Origin: Actinopolymorpha sp. NPDC004070 | Lineage (GTDB): Bacteria > Actinomycetota > Actinomycetes > Propionibacteriales > Actinopolymorphaceae | Length of the DNA stretch: 64,000 nt | NCBI RefSeq assembly: GCF_040610475.1 | Contig: NZ_JBEXMJ010000012.1 | Span: 124,001-188,000, forward strand | Direction: 5' to 3' | Shown: piece by piece, positions 44,455-52,910 of the stretch | Layout: every line of letters begins with the position of its first letter | How positions within the stretch are numbered: the first letter of the stretch is position 1 | The notes under the pieces: model-generated | What the model was told of the DNA's origin: nothing | The model's input: the letters and a program-made list of their open reading frames with translations, nothing else | The model's database searches: none | Made by a program: the position numbers and the translations under genes

Positions 44455-44482
44455 TTGACGCATGCCGATATGGGCATATGAT
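44455..44482 (+). promoter_or_regulatory. Promoter with operator in its spacer, leading to a leaderless message
   Basis: TTGACG (44455-44460) and TATGAT (44477-44482) are 16 bases apart. An inverted repeat (ATGCC-GATATG-GGCAT, 44462-44477) fills the spacer. Transcription would begin about seven bases on, at or near the ATG at 44490, giving a leaderless message; no ribosome site is visible. Confidence 0.65.
44462..44477. promoter_or_regulatory. ArsR operator-like palindrome between -35 and -10
   Basis: ATGCC-GATATG-GGCAT, a 5+5 inverted repeat with 6-base centre, lies exactly between the promoter elements of the ArsR gene; autorepression by polymerase exclusion is the natural reading. Confidence 0.5.
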
Positions 44483-44489
44483 TGCGGCC

Positions 44490-44831
44490 ATGGCACGAGC
44501 AGCGACGACGTCGGACGTCTTCAACGCGATCGCGGAGCCTCAGCGCCGGCAGATGCTGGTGCTGCTGCGGGCTGGTGAGCGGCCGGTGACCGACCTGGCC
44601 CAGGAGCTGGGCATGAGTCAGCCGCGGGCGTCCAAGCACCTGCGGGTGCTCCGCGAGGTCGGGCTGGTGCGTGATCGCAAGGCGGGCAAGCAGCGTCTGT
44701 ACGGCCTCGACGCCCGCGGGCTGCGGCCAGTCCACGAGTGGGCCGGCGGGTTCGAGCGGTTCTGGAACGAGAGCTTCGACCGGCTCGACGCGTACGTGCA
44801 GGACCTGAAACAGGCACGGCAGGAGGAGTAG
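44490..44831 (+). CDS. ArsR-family winged-helix regulator
   Basis: 113 residues from ATG at 44490 (MARAATTSDVFNAIAEP); the in-frame ATG at 44478 overlaps the -10 element. The winged helix is EPQRRQMLVLLRAGERPVTDLAQELGMSQPRASKHLRVLREVGLVRDRKAGKQRLYGL. It heads an operon with SRPBCC and RibD_C genes (3-base gap, then 1-base overlap). The lack of a ribosome site fits the leaderless start deduced from the promoter. Confidence 0.9.
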   Translation: MARAATTSDVFNAIAEPQRRQMLVLLRAGERPVTDLAQELGMSQPRASKHLRVLREVGLVRDRKAGKQRLYGLDARGLRPVHEWAGGFERFWNESFDRLDAYVQDLKQARQEE

Positions 44832-44834
44832 CTG

Positions 44835-45341
44835 ATGAGCGCGACAGGACGAGGAGAGCCGGCGCGGTCCGCGACGGCCGACCGGGAGATCGTCATCTCC
44901 CGGGTCGTCGCCGCCCCACGGGAGTTGGTGTTCGAAGCGTTCACCGAGGTCCGGCATCTGTCGCGGTGGTGGGGGCCGGACGGGTTCAGCACGACCACGC
45001 AGTCGTTCGAGTTCCGCGTCGGCGGGGAGTGGGACTTCGTGATGCACGGGCCGGACGGTACGGACTACAGGGAGTGGATCTCCTGGACCGAGATTGCCCC
45101 GCCGGAGCGGATCGCCTTGCTGCACGGGGAGTCTCGCGGCGACCCGAACGCCTTCGAGTCGGTGCTGACGTTCGAGCCCGACGGTGCGGCCACCCGGCTC
45201 GAGATGCGCACGGTGTTCCCCACCAGGGAACTCCGCGAGGAAGCGGTGGAGAAGTACCACGCGATCGAGGGCGGCCGGCAGACCCTGAGCAACCTGGCTG
45301 CGTACGTCACCGAGATTGCCCGGAAGGGGGCGGAGGGCTGA
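44835..45341 (+). CDS. SRPBCC domain protein (AHSA1-like)
   Basis: 168 residues. EIVISRVVAAPRELVFEAFTEVRHLSRWWGPDGFSTTTQSFEFRVGGEWDFVMHGPDG is the AHSA1-type SRPBCC pattern with the WWGP motif. The C-terminal helix REEAVEKYHAIEGGRQTL supports the fold. Placed between ArsR and RibD_C genes, with which it is cotranscribed. The ligand is unknown. Confidence 0.9.
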   Translation: MSATGRGEPARSATADREIVISRVVAAPRELVFEAFTEVRHLSRWWGPDGFSTTTQSFEFRVGGEWDFVMHGPDGTDYREWISWTEIAPPERIALLHGESRGDPNAFESVLTFEPDGAATRLEMRTVFPTRELREEAVEKYHAIEGGRQTLSNLAAYVTEIARKGAEG

Positions 45342-45961
45342 TGGCCGGCAAGGTGTTCTTCAGCGTGTCGATGTCGCTGGACGGCTTCATCGCGCCCGAG
45401 ACCTCCGAGGAGCTGATGGGGCGGCAGTGGATGGAGCTGCAGCGGTGGGTGTTCCCGCTCCGGTTCTTCCGGGAGAACCTCAAGCTCGGCAACGGCGGGG
45501 AGGAAGGGCGCGACAACGACATCGCGCGGGAGACGTACGAACGCACCGGCGTGAGCGTCATGGGCAAGCGCATGTTCGACGCCGGTGAGCAGATGTGGCC
45601 GGAGGACGCGCCGTTCCACACGCCGGTCTTCGTCGTCACACACGAGAAGCGTGATACGTGGGAACGACCCGGAGGAACGACCTTCCATTTCGTCAACGAC
45701 GGCATCGAATCCGCGCTCGACCAGGCTCGGGTGGCGGCCGGTGACCGGGACGTCCGCATCGCCGGCGGCGGCGAAACCATCCTGGAGTTCGTGAACGCCG
45801 GCCTGGTCGACGAGTTCTCGATCGCGCTCTCACCCGTATTGTTCGGCTCCGGGATCCGTTTGTTCGAAGGCGTGGATGCCGGCCGCATCGCCCTGAAGCA
45901 GGTCGGCGCGGAGCACTCCCCGAGGGTGACGCACCTGACCTACGCCGTCCGGGAACGGTAG
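45341..45961 (+). CDS. Dihydrofolate reductase family protein (RibD C-terminal fold)
   Basis: 206 residues from ATG at 45341, overlapping the previous stop by one base, with GGAGGG upstream. Motifs: VFFSVSMSLDGFIAPE, GVSVMGKRMFDAGE, PVFVVTHEKRDTW, DGIESALDQARVAAGDRDVRI and PVLFGSGIRLFEG. It resembles the protein at 8682-9323 most closely. It is the third gene of an ArsR-SRPBCC operon, so it may be the enzyme the regulator controls. Confidence 0.87.
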   Translation: MAGKVFFSVSMSLDGFIAPETSEELMGRQWMELQRWVFPLRFFRENLKLGNGGEEGRDNDIARETYERTGVSVMGKRMFDAGEQMWPEDAPFHTPVFVVTHEKRDTWERPGGTTFHFVNDGIESALDQARVAAGDRDVRIAGGGETILEFVNAGLVDEFSIALSPVLFGSGIRLFEGVDAGRIALKQVGAEHSPRVTHLTYAVRER

Positions 45962-45981
45962 GCGCGTAGGCGCACCGCGGA

Positions 45982-46008
45982 GGGCGCGAGCGGTATCCGC
46001 CCGCGCCC
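45982..46008. terminator. Bidirectional terminator hairpin
   Basis: GGGCGCG (45982-45988) pairs with CGCGCCC (46002-46008), and an inner CGG/CCG pair surrounds a TAT loop. It lies between two convergent genes (stops at 45961 and 46026). Confidence 0.65.
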
Positions 46009-46025
46009 GCGCAGTATTTCGACGC

Positions 46026-46913
46026 TCAGCCGCCCACCGCGTCGTGTGGGAAAGCTTCCGCGGCCAACGTCCGTCCAGGGCGCATCCGGGGCGCCGTCGG
46101 CATCACGATCGTGCGGCGGGCCGGAGTCAGGCGGGCCATCAACTCCTCCGACGGCAGGTAGTTCATGCGGGACGCGAGCAGGTGGGGTGCGTACCGGTAG
46201 ATCAGAACTCGTCGTTCGCCCGGATTCGTACGCGGCATCGAACCGTGGCAGATCCCGTCGGTGAACATCAGTGCGTCACCGGCGCGCAGGTGCACCTCCC
46301 GCATGCCGATTGCCTGGTCCGCGCTGTGCCCGGCGTTCCAGTTGCTGTGCGGGTGCACGCTGTGCGCCTTGTGACTGCCCGGGACAATTGTCGTCGCGCC
46401 GTCGCCCTCACCGATGTCGGTCAGCGCCATCAGGATGTTGATCTGGCCGACGGCCCAGTTGCCGTTGTGCCAGCGGAAAAGCCCCGTGAACCGTACGTTG
46501 TCGCCGCCGGAGTGCATCGGGATGTAGCCGCCGCTGCGCCGGACGTTCAGGAAGCACTCGTCGATCCGCAACTTCTGGTGCGCGCCGGAGATGATGTAAC
46601 GGCGCACCTCGTCGATCCATGACGGGTGGTCGATCAGCTCCTCGAAGGCCGGGCCTCCTTCGATGATGTTCTGGAAGTTGACGCCATCCTCGGCGCCGTA
46701 CGTGTGCACCTCGACGTCGCCGATCCACTCCCCCGGACGCAGCGCGTTGAGATCTTGACTGTCCACCCAGGTGTTGATCGCTCGCAGTTGGTCTCCGCTG
46801 AGCGCACCGCGGAGGATGCGGTAACCGTTGACGTCGAAGAGGTAGTCGCGTTCCTGCCGGGTGAGGTCTTCGCCGCTGGGTGAGACGACGTCGGCGTCAG
46901 CCACTGTGGACAT
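46026..46913 (-). CDS. Phytanoyl-CoA dioxygenase (PhyH) family protein with HxG metal motif
   Basis: 295 residues. It has the PhyH outline: FQNIIEGGPAFEELIDHP, then NVRRSGGYIPMHSGGDN, ALTDIGEGDGATTIVPGSHKAHS, and H223 in ICHGSMPR with arginines at 234-235. Where the first PhyH protein of this window has HxD, this one has H134-S-G136, followed by D138. In 2-oxoglutarate halogenases the Asp is replaced by Gly or Ala, so the change is notable. D138 could still serve. Substrate unknown; no neighbour hints. Confidence 0.82.
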   Translation of the reverse strand: MSTVADADVVSPSGEDLTRQERDYLFDVNGYRILRGALSGDQLRAINTWVDSQDLNALRPGEWIGDVEVHTYGAEDGVNFQNIIEGGPAFEELIDHPSWIDEVRRYIISGAHQKLRIDECFLNVRRSGGYIPMHSGGDNVRFTGLFRWHNGNWAVGQINILMALTDIGEGDGATTIVPGSHKAHSVHPHSNWNAGHSADQAIGMREVHLRAGDALMFTDGICHGSMPRTNPGERRVLIYRYAPHLLASRMNYLPSEELMARLTPARRTIVMPTAPRMRPGRTLAAEAFPHDAVGG

Positions 46914-47106
46914 CTGGTAACCCCCAGGAAATGGAGCCGTTCTGCCTTCTGCTCCAGACTGGCATGTTCCGGAGCATCTCCGCAGTACCGCTCGTGCCGC
47001 CTGGTTGATTCTGGTCAGGTGATCTCACTGGGCCGGTTCGTGGTCGTTGCGAGCTGTCAGCTGATCGTGGAGAGGGAGCCTCCACCGTCGCCGCGGCCTG
47101 CATTGC

Positions 47107-48624
47107 CTACCGACTGAGTACAGCGCCGTAATGTCCACCGGGAAGCGCCCCGTCGGACTCCGTGTAGACAGACTGAGGCTGGGTCGTCCTTGGGAACCTT
47201 CCCTTCAGGACGACACCGGCGTCCACGGCGGTGGCGACGTCGCTGCCGGGTATGCCGAGCAGAAGCACGTCCGCATTCTCGAAGGAATCGGTGTGCGTCC
47301 TGCCCACGGCGGCCCCGAGGTGGTCGCCGGGACGGGCGTTCGCCCCCAGGCTGAACCCATCTCCTGGCAGGCAGGAAAGAGGGTCGCGATCATGGCCGAA
47401 GTAGGAGACGGCTGCGCCGGCGTCCTTGACGGTGCCGACGTCTTCACCAGGTACGCCGATGACGACCTGAGCCTCGTTGCAGTCCCCGTCGGGATAGTCG
47501 AGTTGCCCCCCGCGCACGCTGGCACCGAAGTGGTCGCCGGCCTCGGGCCGGCCGGGGATGGTGACGCCGCTGTCCTTACCCTGACGAAGGACGGAGAGGG
47601 ACGTGGCCCTGGTGGCGCCGATACGCAGGCCTTGCACCATGCCGGCGTCGCGGACGGCGCCCAGGTCCTCGCCGGGGACACCCACCCATCCAACGTCACG
47701 AAAAGCGTCGACGGCGGCGCCGAACCGGTCGCCGGCCTCGACCGCTCCGGGTATTCCTTGCGTGTTCTGGGTGACGGCGTAGGGCCCAGGACCAGCCGGA
47801 GGGGCACCCGGGGTCGGCAGCACCGTCACCATGCCGGCGTCCTTGTGGGGGCCGATGTCCTCGCTCGGCTGGCCTACGAGTACCCCACCGCCGCTGACGT
47901 CGTACCAGCGAAGTGCGGCAAGCTCTTCACCGAACCGGTCCCCTGGTTCCGGCCGACCGGGCACCCCGGGAGTGTCTTGGGTGTACAGCCGTGGCGCACT
48001 CGCCACCCGGTCGACGACCTCGGTGTAGGCCACCGCCCCCGCGTCAGCCTGGCCGGACACGTCACGGCCCGGCGCGCCGATCCAGATCCGCCCGGAGACG
48101 CGTTGAGTCGTGGGCGAACGGACCGATTCGACGGCGAGAGCGTCCCCGAACTCGTCGCCGGGCCTGGCCTGCAGTGGGATCCGCAGCGATGCTCCAGTCC
48201 CGAGGCCAGCCCGGGTTCCGAAGATGACGTAGAGGGCGCCCCCGCCGTCGACACCCGGAGCACCGACGACCAGATCAGAGCAGTTGTCGCCATCAATGTC
48301 GGCAATGGCGACGGCGGCACCGAACCGGTCACCGATCTGCTGCTCATCACCCAACGACGCTCGCAGGATCACCCGACCACCGCGTGGTTTCTCCGCGTTG
48401 ACTTCCCCCAGTGGAACCTCGTTGTGGACCTCGACACGTCCCAAAGTGCCGGACTGGCCGTTCGGTAGGGGAGCCGTGGGAAGTCCCACCGCGAACCCTG
48501 TGAGGTCGGTGGGGTCGCAGGGAGACTCGGCGGCCACAGCCGACGACGTAGTTGCCCCGCTCACAGTGGCACACAGGAACGCCCCTACCAGCAGGGGACG
48601 TACAAATCTGGCAATACGGATCAT
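47107..48624 (-). CDS. FG-GAP (integrin alpha-like) repeat secreted protein
   Basis: 505 residues from ATG at 48624. A signal peptide (about residues 1-30) and a Cys-containing N terminus precede FG-GAP repeats. The first has a calcium-type DIDGDNCSDLVVGAPG; at least six later ones follow the pattern GDxFGxAL...VGxPGEDxG...KDAGMV. The last is a half repeat (GGHYGAVLSR). This is the complete paralogue of the protein cut off at position 1. A beta-propeller surface role such as binding is likely, with unknown partner. Confidence 0.85.
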   Translation of the reverse strand: MIRIARFVRPLLVGAFLCATVSGATTSSAVAAESPCDPTDLTGFAVGLPTAPLPNGQSGTLGRVEVHNEVPLGEVNAEKPRGGRVILRASLGDEQQIGDRFGAAVAIADIDGDNCSDLVVGAPGVDGGGALYVIFGTRAGLGTGASLRIPLQARPGDEFGDALAVESVRSPTTQRVSGRIWIGAPGRDVSGQADAGAVAYTEVVDRVASAPRLYTQDTPGVPGRPEPGDRFGEELAALRWYDVSGGGVLVGQPSEDIGPHKDAGMVTVLPTPGAPPAGPGPYAVTQNTQGIPGAVEAGDRFGAAVDAFRDVGWVGVPGEDLGAVRDAGMVQGLRIGATRATSLSVLRQGKDSGVTIPGRPEAGDHFGASVRGGQLDYPDGDCNEAQVVIGVPGEDVGTVKDAGAAVSYFGHDRDPLSCLPGDGFSLGANARPGDHLGAAVGRTHTDSFENADVLLLGIPGSDVATAVDAGVVLKGRFPRTTQPQSVYTESDGALPGGHYGAVLSR

Positions 48625-48751
48625 GATGACCGCGCATTCCGAATCAGAACAGCCAGCGCGATGACGACGGCAGACCTGGAGTGGCCCAAAACTAGACGTA
48701 CACCCAGGGCCCGTCAAGAAGTAGCAGCGACGGTGTCCGGCCTGCGAACCG

Positions 48752-48871
48752 CTGAGCACCCCCGACCTCGCCGCCCTGCGCGGTGCGGGGCTGGTGACGA
48801 CTCGCCGGACGGGCCGTGCGGCCGTGCATCTGCGTACCCGAACAGGTACGGCGCTCACGGCCCAGCCGTAG
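48752..48871 (+). pseudogene. Remnant of an ArsR-like winged-helix regulator
   Basis: About 39 codons read STPDLAALRGAGLVTTRR, then TGRAAVHLRTRTGTAL, before a stop at 48869-48871. This is the recognition-helix end, wing and last strands of an ArsR/HTH regulator. Upstream, a TVSGLR piece in another frame hints at further debris. No start codon or complete domain exists. It lies opposite the gap between two minus-strand genes. Confidence 0.4.
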
Positions 48872-51188
48872 GACACCTCAGCGTGGCGCGGCGGCCGGTG
48901 TCGCGTACGGCGAACTCCGCCACTGCGGCTGCGTCCAGGTTCCGGCCGGCGGCGAAGGCTCGGTCGTGAGCGGGACCGCCTGAGGCGGCGCGCGCCGCCT
49001 TCTCCGCGCAGGCTCGCAGGCTCGGGTCCGGGTGGTAGTAGGCGTAGACGTCGGCGCCGACGGTCTCGCGGAGTCCGGCCCCGGCGCCGAGGAGGGTGGC
49101 GACGCGCAGGTGGTTGCCCTCCTTCGACTCGACGACCGCGAGCGTTTCGACGAAGAACGCGAGGTTGGCCAGGTCCCGCGTCTCCTGGGAGAGGCTGATG
49201 CCTTCCACGACGTGCGCCCGGGCGAGGTCGTGGTTTCCGAGGGCGAGGGCGGCCTGGGAGAGGTTGTAGAGGGCGACGTACGTCGACAGTCTGTCGCCTC
49301 GGGCGCGGGCGAGATGGAGGCCGCGTTCGATCTCGGGTACGGCCGTCGAGGGTGCGCCGCGGAGCAGGTGCACCGTGCCGAGCCAGACATGGACGAGGGA
49401 GGCCATCCACAGCGAGCTGTCGTCCTGAAGGGCATAGCGGAGCCCGGCGCGGAAGCGGTCCTCGGCGGCGTCGAGGTCGCCTGCGGCAAGAGCGGCGAGC
49501 CCGGTGCCGGCGCGTGCCTTGCTGCGGACCTCCAGGTCGTCCTGGCCGGAGGCGACGCGGTCGGCCTCTGCCCAGTACGACGCGGCGGTGGCATGGTCGC
49601 CGGCGGCGTACGACATGGTGGCCCCGGCAAGGTGGACGCGGCTGCGCTCCCAGGACGGGAGGTCGGTGGCGAGACACCGGTCGGCGAGGCGGCGACCGAC
49701 GCTGAGCTGGCCGCGCAGCCACCAGTAGAGCCACATGAACCACGTGATGCGGGCGGCCGTGCGCGGGTCGTCCGCGTCGAGGGAACGGTCGACGGCGACG
49801 AGGATGTTCGCCTCCTCCTCCTCGATCCGTGCAAGCCAGTCCACCTGGTCCGCACGTTCGTAACCTGCGGCTGCCTGCTCGGTGAGGTCGAGGTAAACGC
49901 GGGCGTGGGCGCGACCGATTCGGGCGGCGCGGTCGCCGACGAGGCGGCTGCGGGCGTACTGCGCAATGGGTTCGAGCATGTCGAACCGGTCGCTGCGGAC
50001 GCGCACGAGCGAGTGCGCGGCGAGCTCGTCGAGAGTTCCCAGTACGTCGTACGCGGCGATGTCGTCACCGGCTTCCGCCACGGCCTCGATCGCCTCGAGA
50101 GTGGCGCCGCCACGGAAGGCCCCGAGCAGCGTGAAGAGGCGTTGCTGGACGGGATCGAGCAGGCTGTAGCTCCAGTCGAGAGTGGCCCGCATGCTTCGCT
50201 GCCGCTCGGGGAGGTCGCGGGCTCCCGGCGCAGCGCCGGCGGCCTCGAGCCGGTCGAGCAGTGCACTCGGAGACAGCAGCCGTAGCTGTGCCGCGGCGAG
50301 TTCGATGGCAAGGGGCAGGCCGGCGAGGCGGTGGCAGAGGTCCGCGGCTGCCGGTACGTCCGTCGCCTCCGTTCGCACTCCTACCGAACGTGCCCGGTCC
50401 CACAGCAGGGCACCGGCCGGGTGGGCGCGAAGCTCCTCGACGGTCGTGGCATCGCGGCCGGGCAGGTCGAGCGGCTCGACGACGTACGCGCGCTCGGCCC
50501 GCACTCGCAGCGGCGAGCGGCTCGAGACCAGCACGGTGAGCCCGGGGCACTCCGCGGCGAGCTGTCCGACCTGGACCGCGGCGCTGAGCAGATGCTCGAA
50601 GTTGTCGAGGAGCAGCAGGTGCCGGGCTGTCCGCAGCTGCGCGGCTACCAGGTCGTAGGCGTCCGGGACGTCGATGCCCTCCAGCCCCAGGACGCGCCCG
50701 ATGGTGGCCATGAGCGCGGAGGCGTCGGCGAGCGGCGCGAGGGAGATCTGCAGGGCGCCGTCCGGGAACATCCCGGCGAGTACGTCCGACACGGCGGCGG
50801 CCAGCCGGGTCTTCCCGACCCCGCCAGGTCCGGTGAGCGTGACCAACCGGGCTCCGGAGCGTACGAGACCGGCGACTGCGGCGATGTCTTCGTCGCGGCC
50901 GAACAAAGGGGTCGGCGGAATCACCAGTGTCGACGGCCTGGCCACTGGTTCGGCGGTGGACTGGCGGCGGGGAACAGCGGCTACGAGCGCACCGCGGTCG
51001 CTCTCGCTGGCACCGAGCGCGTCGGCAAGGGAGCGGACGGTGTGCGGGTACGGCCGCGTCCGTGCGCCGCGCTCCAGCGAACTCACGGCGTGCGGGGTCA
51101 GGCCGGCGCGCTCGGCAAGCTCCTGCTGGGTGAGTCCGGCGCGTTCGCGGAGGGTTCGCAGAAGCCCGCCGAATGTCTGCACAGGCAC
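48855..51188 (-). CDS. XRE-HTH / NB-ARC ATPase / TPR regulator (AfsR-like without LuxR domain)
   Basis: 777 residues from GTG at 51188, with GGAGGAGGAG upstream. The N-terminal XRE-type HTH is GLLRTLRERAGLTQQELAERAGLTPHAVSSLERGAR (about residues 8-45). Then comes an NB-ARC ATPase with Walker A TGPGGVGKT (119-127), LLLLDNFEHLL and the GLPLAIELAAAQLRLL motif, and finally TPR-like helices to the end. Such proteins are regulators in actinobacteria; ATP binding and ligand sensing probably switch DNA binding. Targets are unknown. Confidence 0.9.
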   Translation of the reverse strand: MPVQTFGGLLRTLRERAGLTQQELAERAGLTPHAVSSLERGARTRPYPHTVRSLADALGASESDRGALVAAVPRRQSTAEPVARPSTLVIPPTPLFGRDEDIAAVAGLVRSGARLVTLTGPGGVGKTRLAAAVSDVLAGMFPDGALQISLAPLADASALMATIGRVLGLEGIDVPDAYDLVAAQLRTARHLLLLDNFEHLLSAAVQVGQLAAECPGLTVLVSSRSPLRVRAERAYVVEPLDLPGRDATTVEELRAHPAGALLWDRARSVGVRTEATDVPAAADLCHRLAGLPLAIELAAAQLRLLSPSALLDRLEAAGAAPGARDLPERQRSMRATLDWSYSLLDPVQQRLFTLLGAFRGGATLEAIEAVAEAGDDIAAYDVLGTLDELAAHSLVRVRSDRFDMLEPIAQYARSRLVGDRAARIGRAHARVYLDLTEQAAAGYERADQVDWLARIEEEEANILVAVDRSLDADDPRTAARITWFMWLYWWLRGQLSVGRRLADRCLATDLPSWERSRVHLAGATMSYAAGDHATAASYWAEADRVASGQDDLEVRSKARAGTGLAALAAGDLDAAEDRFRAGLRYALQDDSSLWMASLVHVWLGTVHLLRGAPSTAVPEIERGLHLARARGDRLSTYVALYNLSQAALALGNHDLARAHVVEGISLSQETRDLANLAFFVETLAVVESKEGNHLRVATLLGAGAGLRETVGADVYAYYHPDPSLRACAEKAARAASGGPAHDRAFAAGRNLDAAAVAEFAVRDTGRRATLRCPTAGP

Positions 51189-51306
51189 GCTCCTCCTCCC
51201 CTGGCCATGCGCTGGAGCACCAGTGTCGTGCGACGCTGCCGACTGTACGAGCAGTGTGCGGGTTCTGCTCGTGGTCTGTGACGCGCGCGGGCACGAGGCT
51301 GACTGC

Positions 51307-51789
51307 ATGACAGCAACAGCGTGGCTCCCGGAGGGGTGGAGCCACCCGCTTCGGGTTCCACTGAGTACGGGGCATCACCTGCGCCCGATCCGGGCCACCG
51401 ACGTCGATCTGGACATGCAGGCGGTGATGGGGTCGCAGGAACGGCTCTGGTCGCTGTACGGCGACGCCTGGGGGTGGCCCCCAGCGACGATGACCGCGGA
51501 ACAGGACCACGCGGACCTGGCCCGGCACGAGGCCGAGACCGAGCGGCACGAGTCCTTCAACTACGCGCTCTTCGACAGCGGCGAGACCGAGCTGTTCGGC
51601 TGCGTCTACATCGACCCGCCGATCCTCGACGGTACGGACGCCGAGATCTCGTGGTGGGTGGTCGACTGGCTCGTGGGCGGGCCGATCGAAGCCGCCCTCC
51701 ACGAGTTCGTACCGCGCTGGATCGCCACGGACTGGCCCCTTGGTAACCCGCACTACACGCACCGTCAGACCCAAGGAGATCCAGCATGA
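51307..51789 (+). CDS. GNAT-like N-acetyltransferase
   Basis: 160 residues from ATG at 51307. The start HHLRPIRATDVDLDMQAVMGSQERLWSLYG, then FNYALFDSGETELFGCVYIDPP, and the strand DAEISWWVVDW follow the GNAT order (variable N terminus, central beta strands). The usual Q/RxxGxG/A coenzyme A loop is not clear, so the call is moderate. It overlaps the next gene by 4 bases (ATGA), so the two are cotranscribed. Confidence 0.65.
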   Translation: MTATAWLPEGWSHPLRVPLSTGHHLRPIRATDVDLDMQAVMGSQERLWSLYGDAWGWPPATMTAEQDHADLARHEAETERHESFNYALFDSGETELFGCVYIDPPILDGTDAEISWWVVDWLVGGPIEAALHEFVPRWIATDWPLGNPHYTHRQTQGDPA

Positions 51790-52736
51790 CCAGAACTGTC
51801 GTCACGGCCTGCGGTGCCGCACTGGCACTCGCACTGCTCGGGCTCACCGCGCCCTCGGCCAGTGCGGACCCACGCGAAGTGGTGGTGGAGGGTTCCGAGC
51901 CGACGGTGTCGTGCGAGGGGCGTACCACCGACGACTCTTTGATCGACTTCACGCTCAGGACGAACGCCGAAGGACAGGTGCTGGAGAGTTACCTCGAGAT
52001 CTACGAGGCCGGCTCCGGCGACCACCTGGCCCAGGGCGTCCCGGTGGAGGCCACCTTCACCGACGGCACGGTCGACGCGAGCTTCGAGCTCATGGATCCC
52101 TCCGGTGCCTCGGCGGGTAACGCTCACCTGGTCGGCACCTACACCGTCGGGGAAACGGTGACGACGAAGGACCACATTCGCCGGAACAACAGTCAGTGGC
52201 ACTCCGTGCACTCCTACACCCCGTACTCCCTCACCTGGTCCAGCGTCGAGCTGGGCCCCTGGCAGGTCGGGAGCCTGGACTGCACCGCCTGGGCGAGCGA
52301 GGGCACCACCTCCTTCACCAACCCCCATCGCGGCGTGGGCTTCGGCGCTTACTGGAACCCCTCGCCGGAATGCTCCACCGATGAGGCCCGGTTGCTCGAC
52401 GTGTCGACGTTCGAGGACGAGACGTTCCTGCTGGTCGAGACCACGGACGCGTGGGGCGTGGCGGCGGTCTCGGGCAACGGTGTACAGACCGGCACGGTCG
52501 AGTGGTACGACCCCGAGGGGGAGCCGTTGGGTTCGGAGCCGGCATCGGCAACGTGGCAACGGCTGAGCCCGGCCAAGGTCACCACGGCATCGCCGTCCCC
52601 GACGAGCAACCTCGTCACGCACACCACGGCGTACCAACTCGGCTTCCAGTTGACGAGTGTGGACGGCGACCGTCTCGTCACCACGTGCGGCGTCGGCTTC
52701 GTCGAGTGGCGCCAGATCGGCGGCCTCGAGGAGTGA
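51786..52736 (+). CDS. Secreted hypothetical protein
   Basis: 316 residues. A signal peptide (about residues 1-27, ending ASA) is followed by a beta-rich protein without a family I recognise. It contains cysteines C43, C159, C198 and C299 that could form disulfides. It overlaps the GNAT-like gene by 4 bases and is followed by a strong hairpin terminator. Confidence 0.65.
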   Translation: MTRTVVTACGAALALALLGLTAPSASADPREVVVEGSEPTVSCEGRTTDDSLIDFTLRTNAEGQVLESYLEIYEAGSGDHLAQGVPVEATFTDGTVDASFELMDPSGASAGNAHLVGTYTVGETVTTKDHIRRNNSQWHSVHSYTPYSLTWSSVELGPWQVGSLDCTAWASEGTTSFTNPHRGVGFGAYWNPSPECSTDEARLLDVSTFEDETFLLVETTDAWGVAAVSGNGVQTGTVEWYDPEGEPLGSEPASATWQRLSPAKVTTASPSPTSNLVTHTTAYQLGFQLTSVDGDRLVTTCGVGFVEWRQIGGLEE

Positions 52737-52750
52737 ATCGGTTCGCGAAC

Positions 52751-52782
52751 GAAGCCCGCCCCGGGTCGCCGGGGCGGGCTTC
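52751..52782 (+). terminator. Strong GC-rich hairpin terminator
   Basis: A perfect 14-base stem (GAAGCCCGCCCCGG with CCGGGGCGGGCTTC) with a GTCG loop lies 14 bases after the secreted-protein stop. No long T tract follows. Confidence 0.85.
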
Positions 52783-52910
52783 GGTTCTGCCTTGTGCCTC
52801 GAGGTTCGCCTCTTGACGTTGTGCCGACGGCACCTACCCTGCTTGCACCGTTGCGGCAGTGGACGGGGGACGTTCGCTCACATGTTTCCGGGTGTGCTCA
52901 GTGTTCGTGC

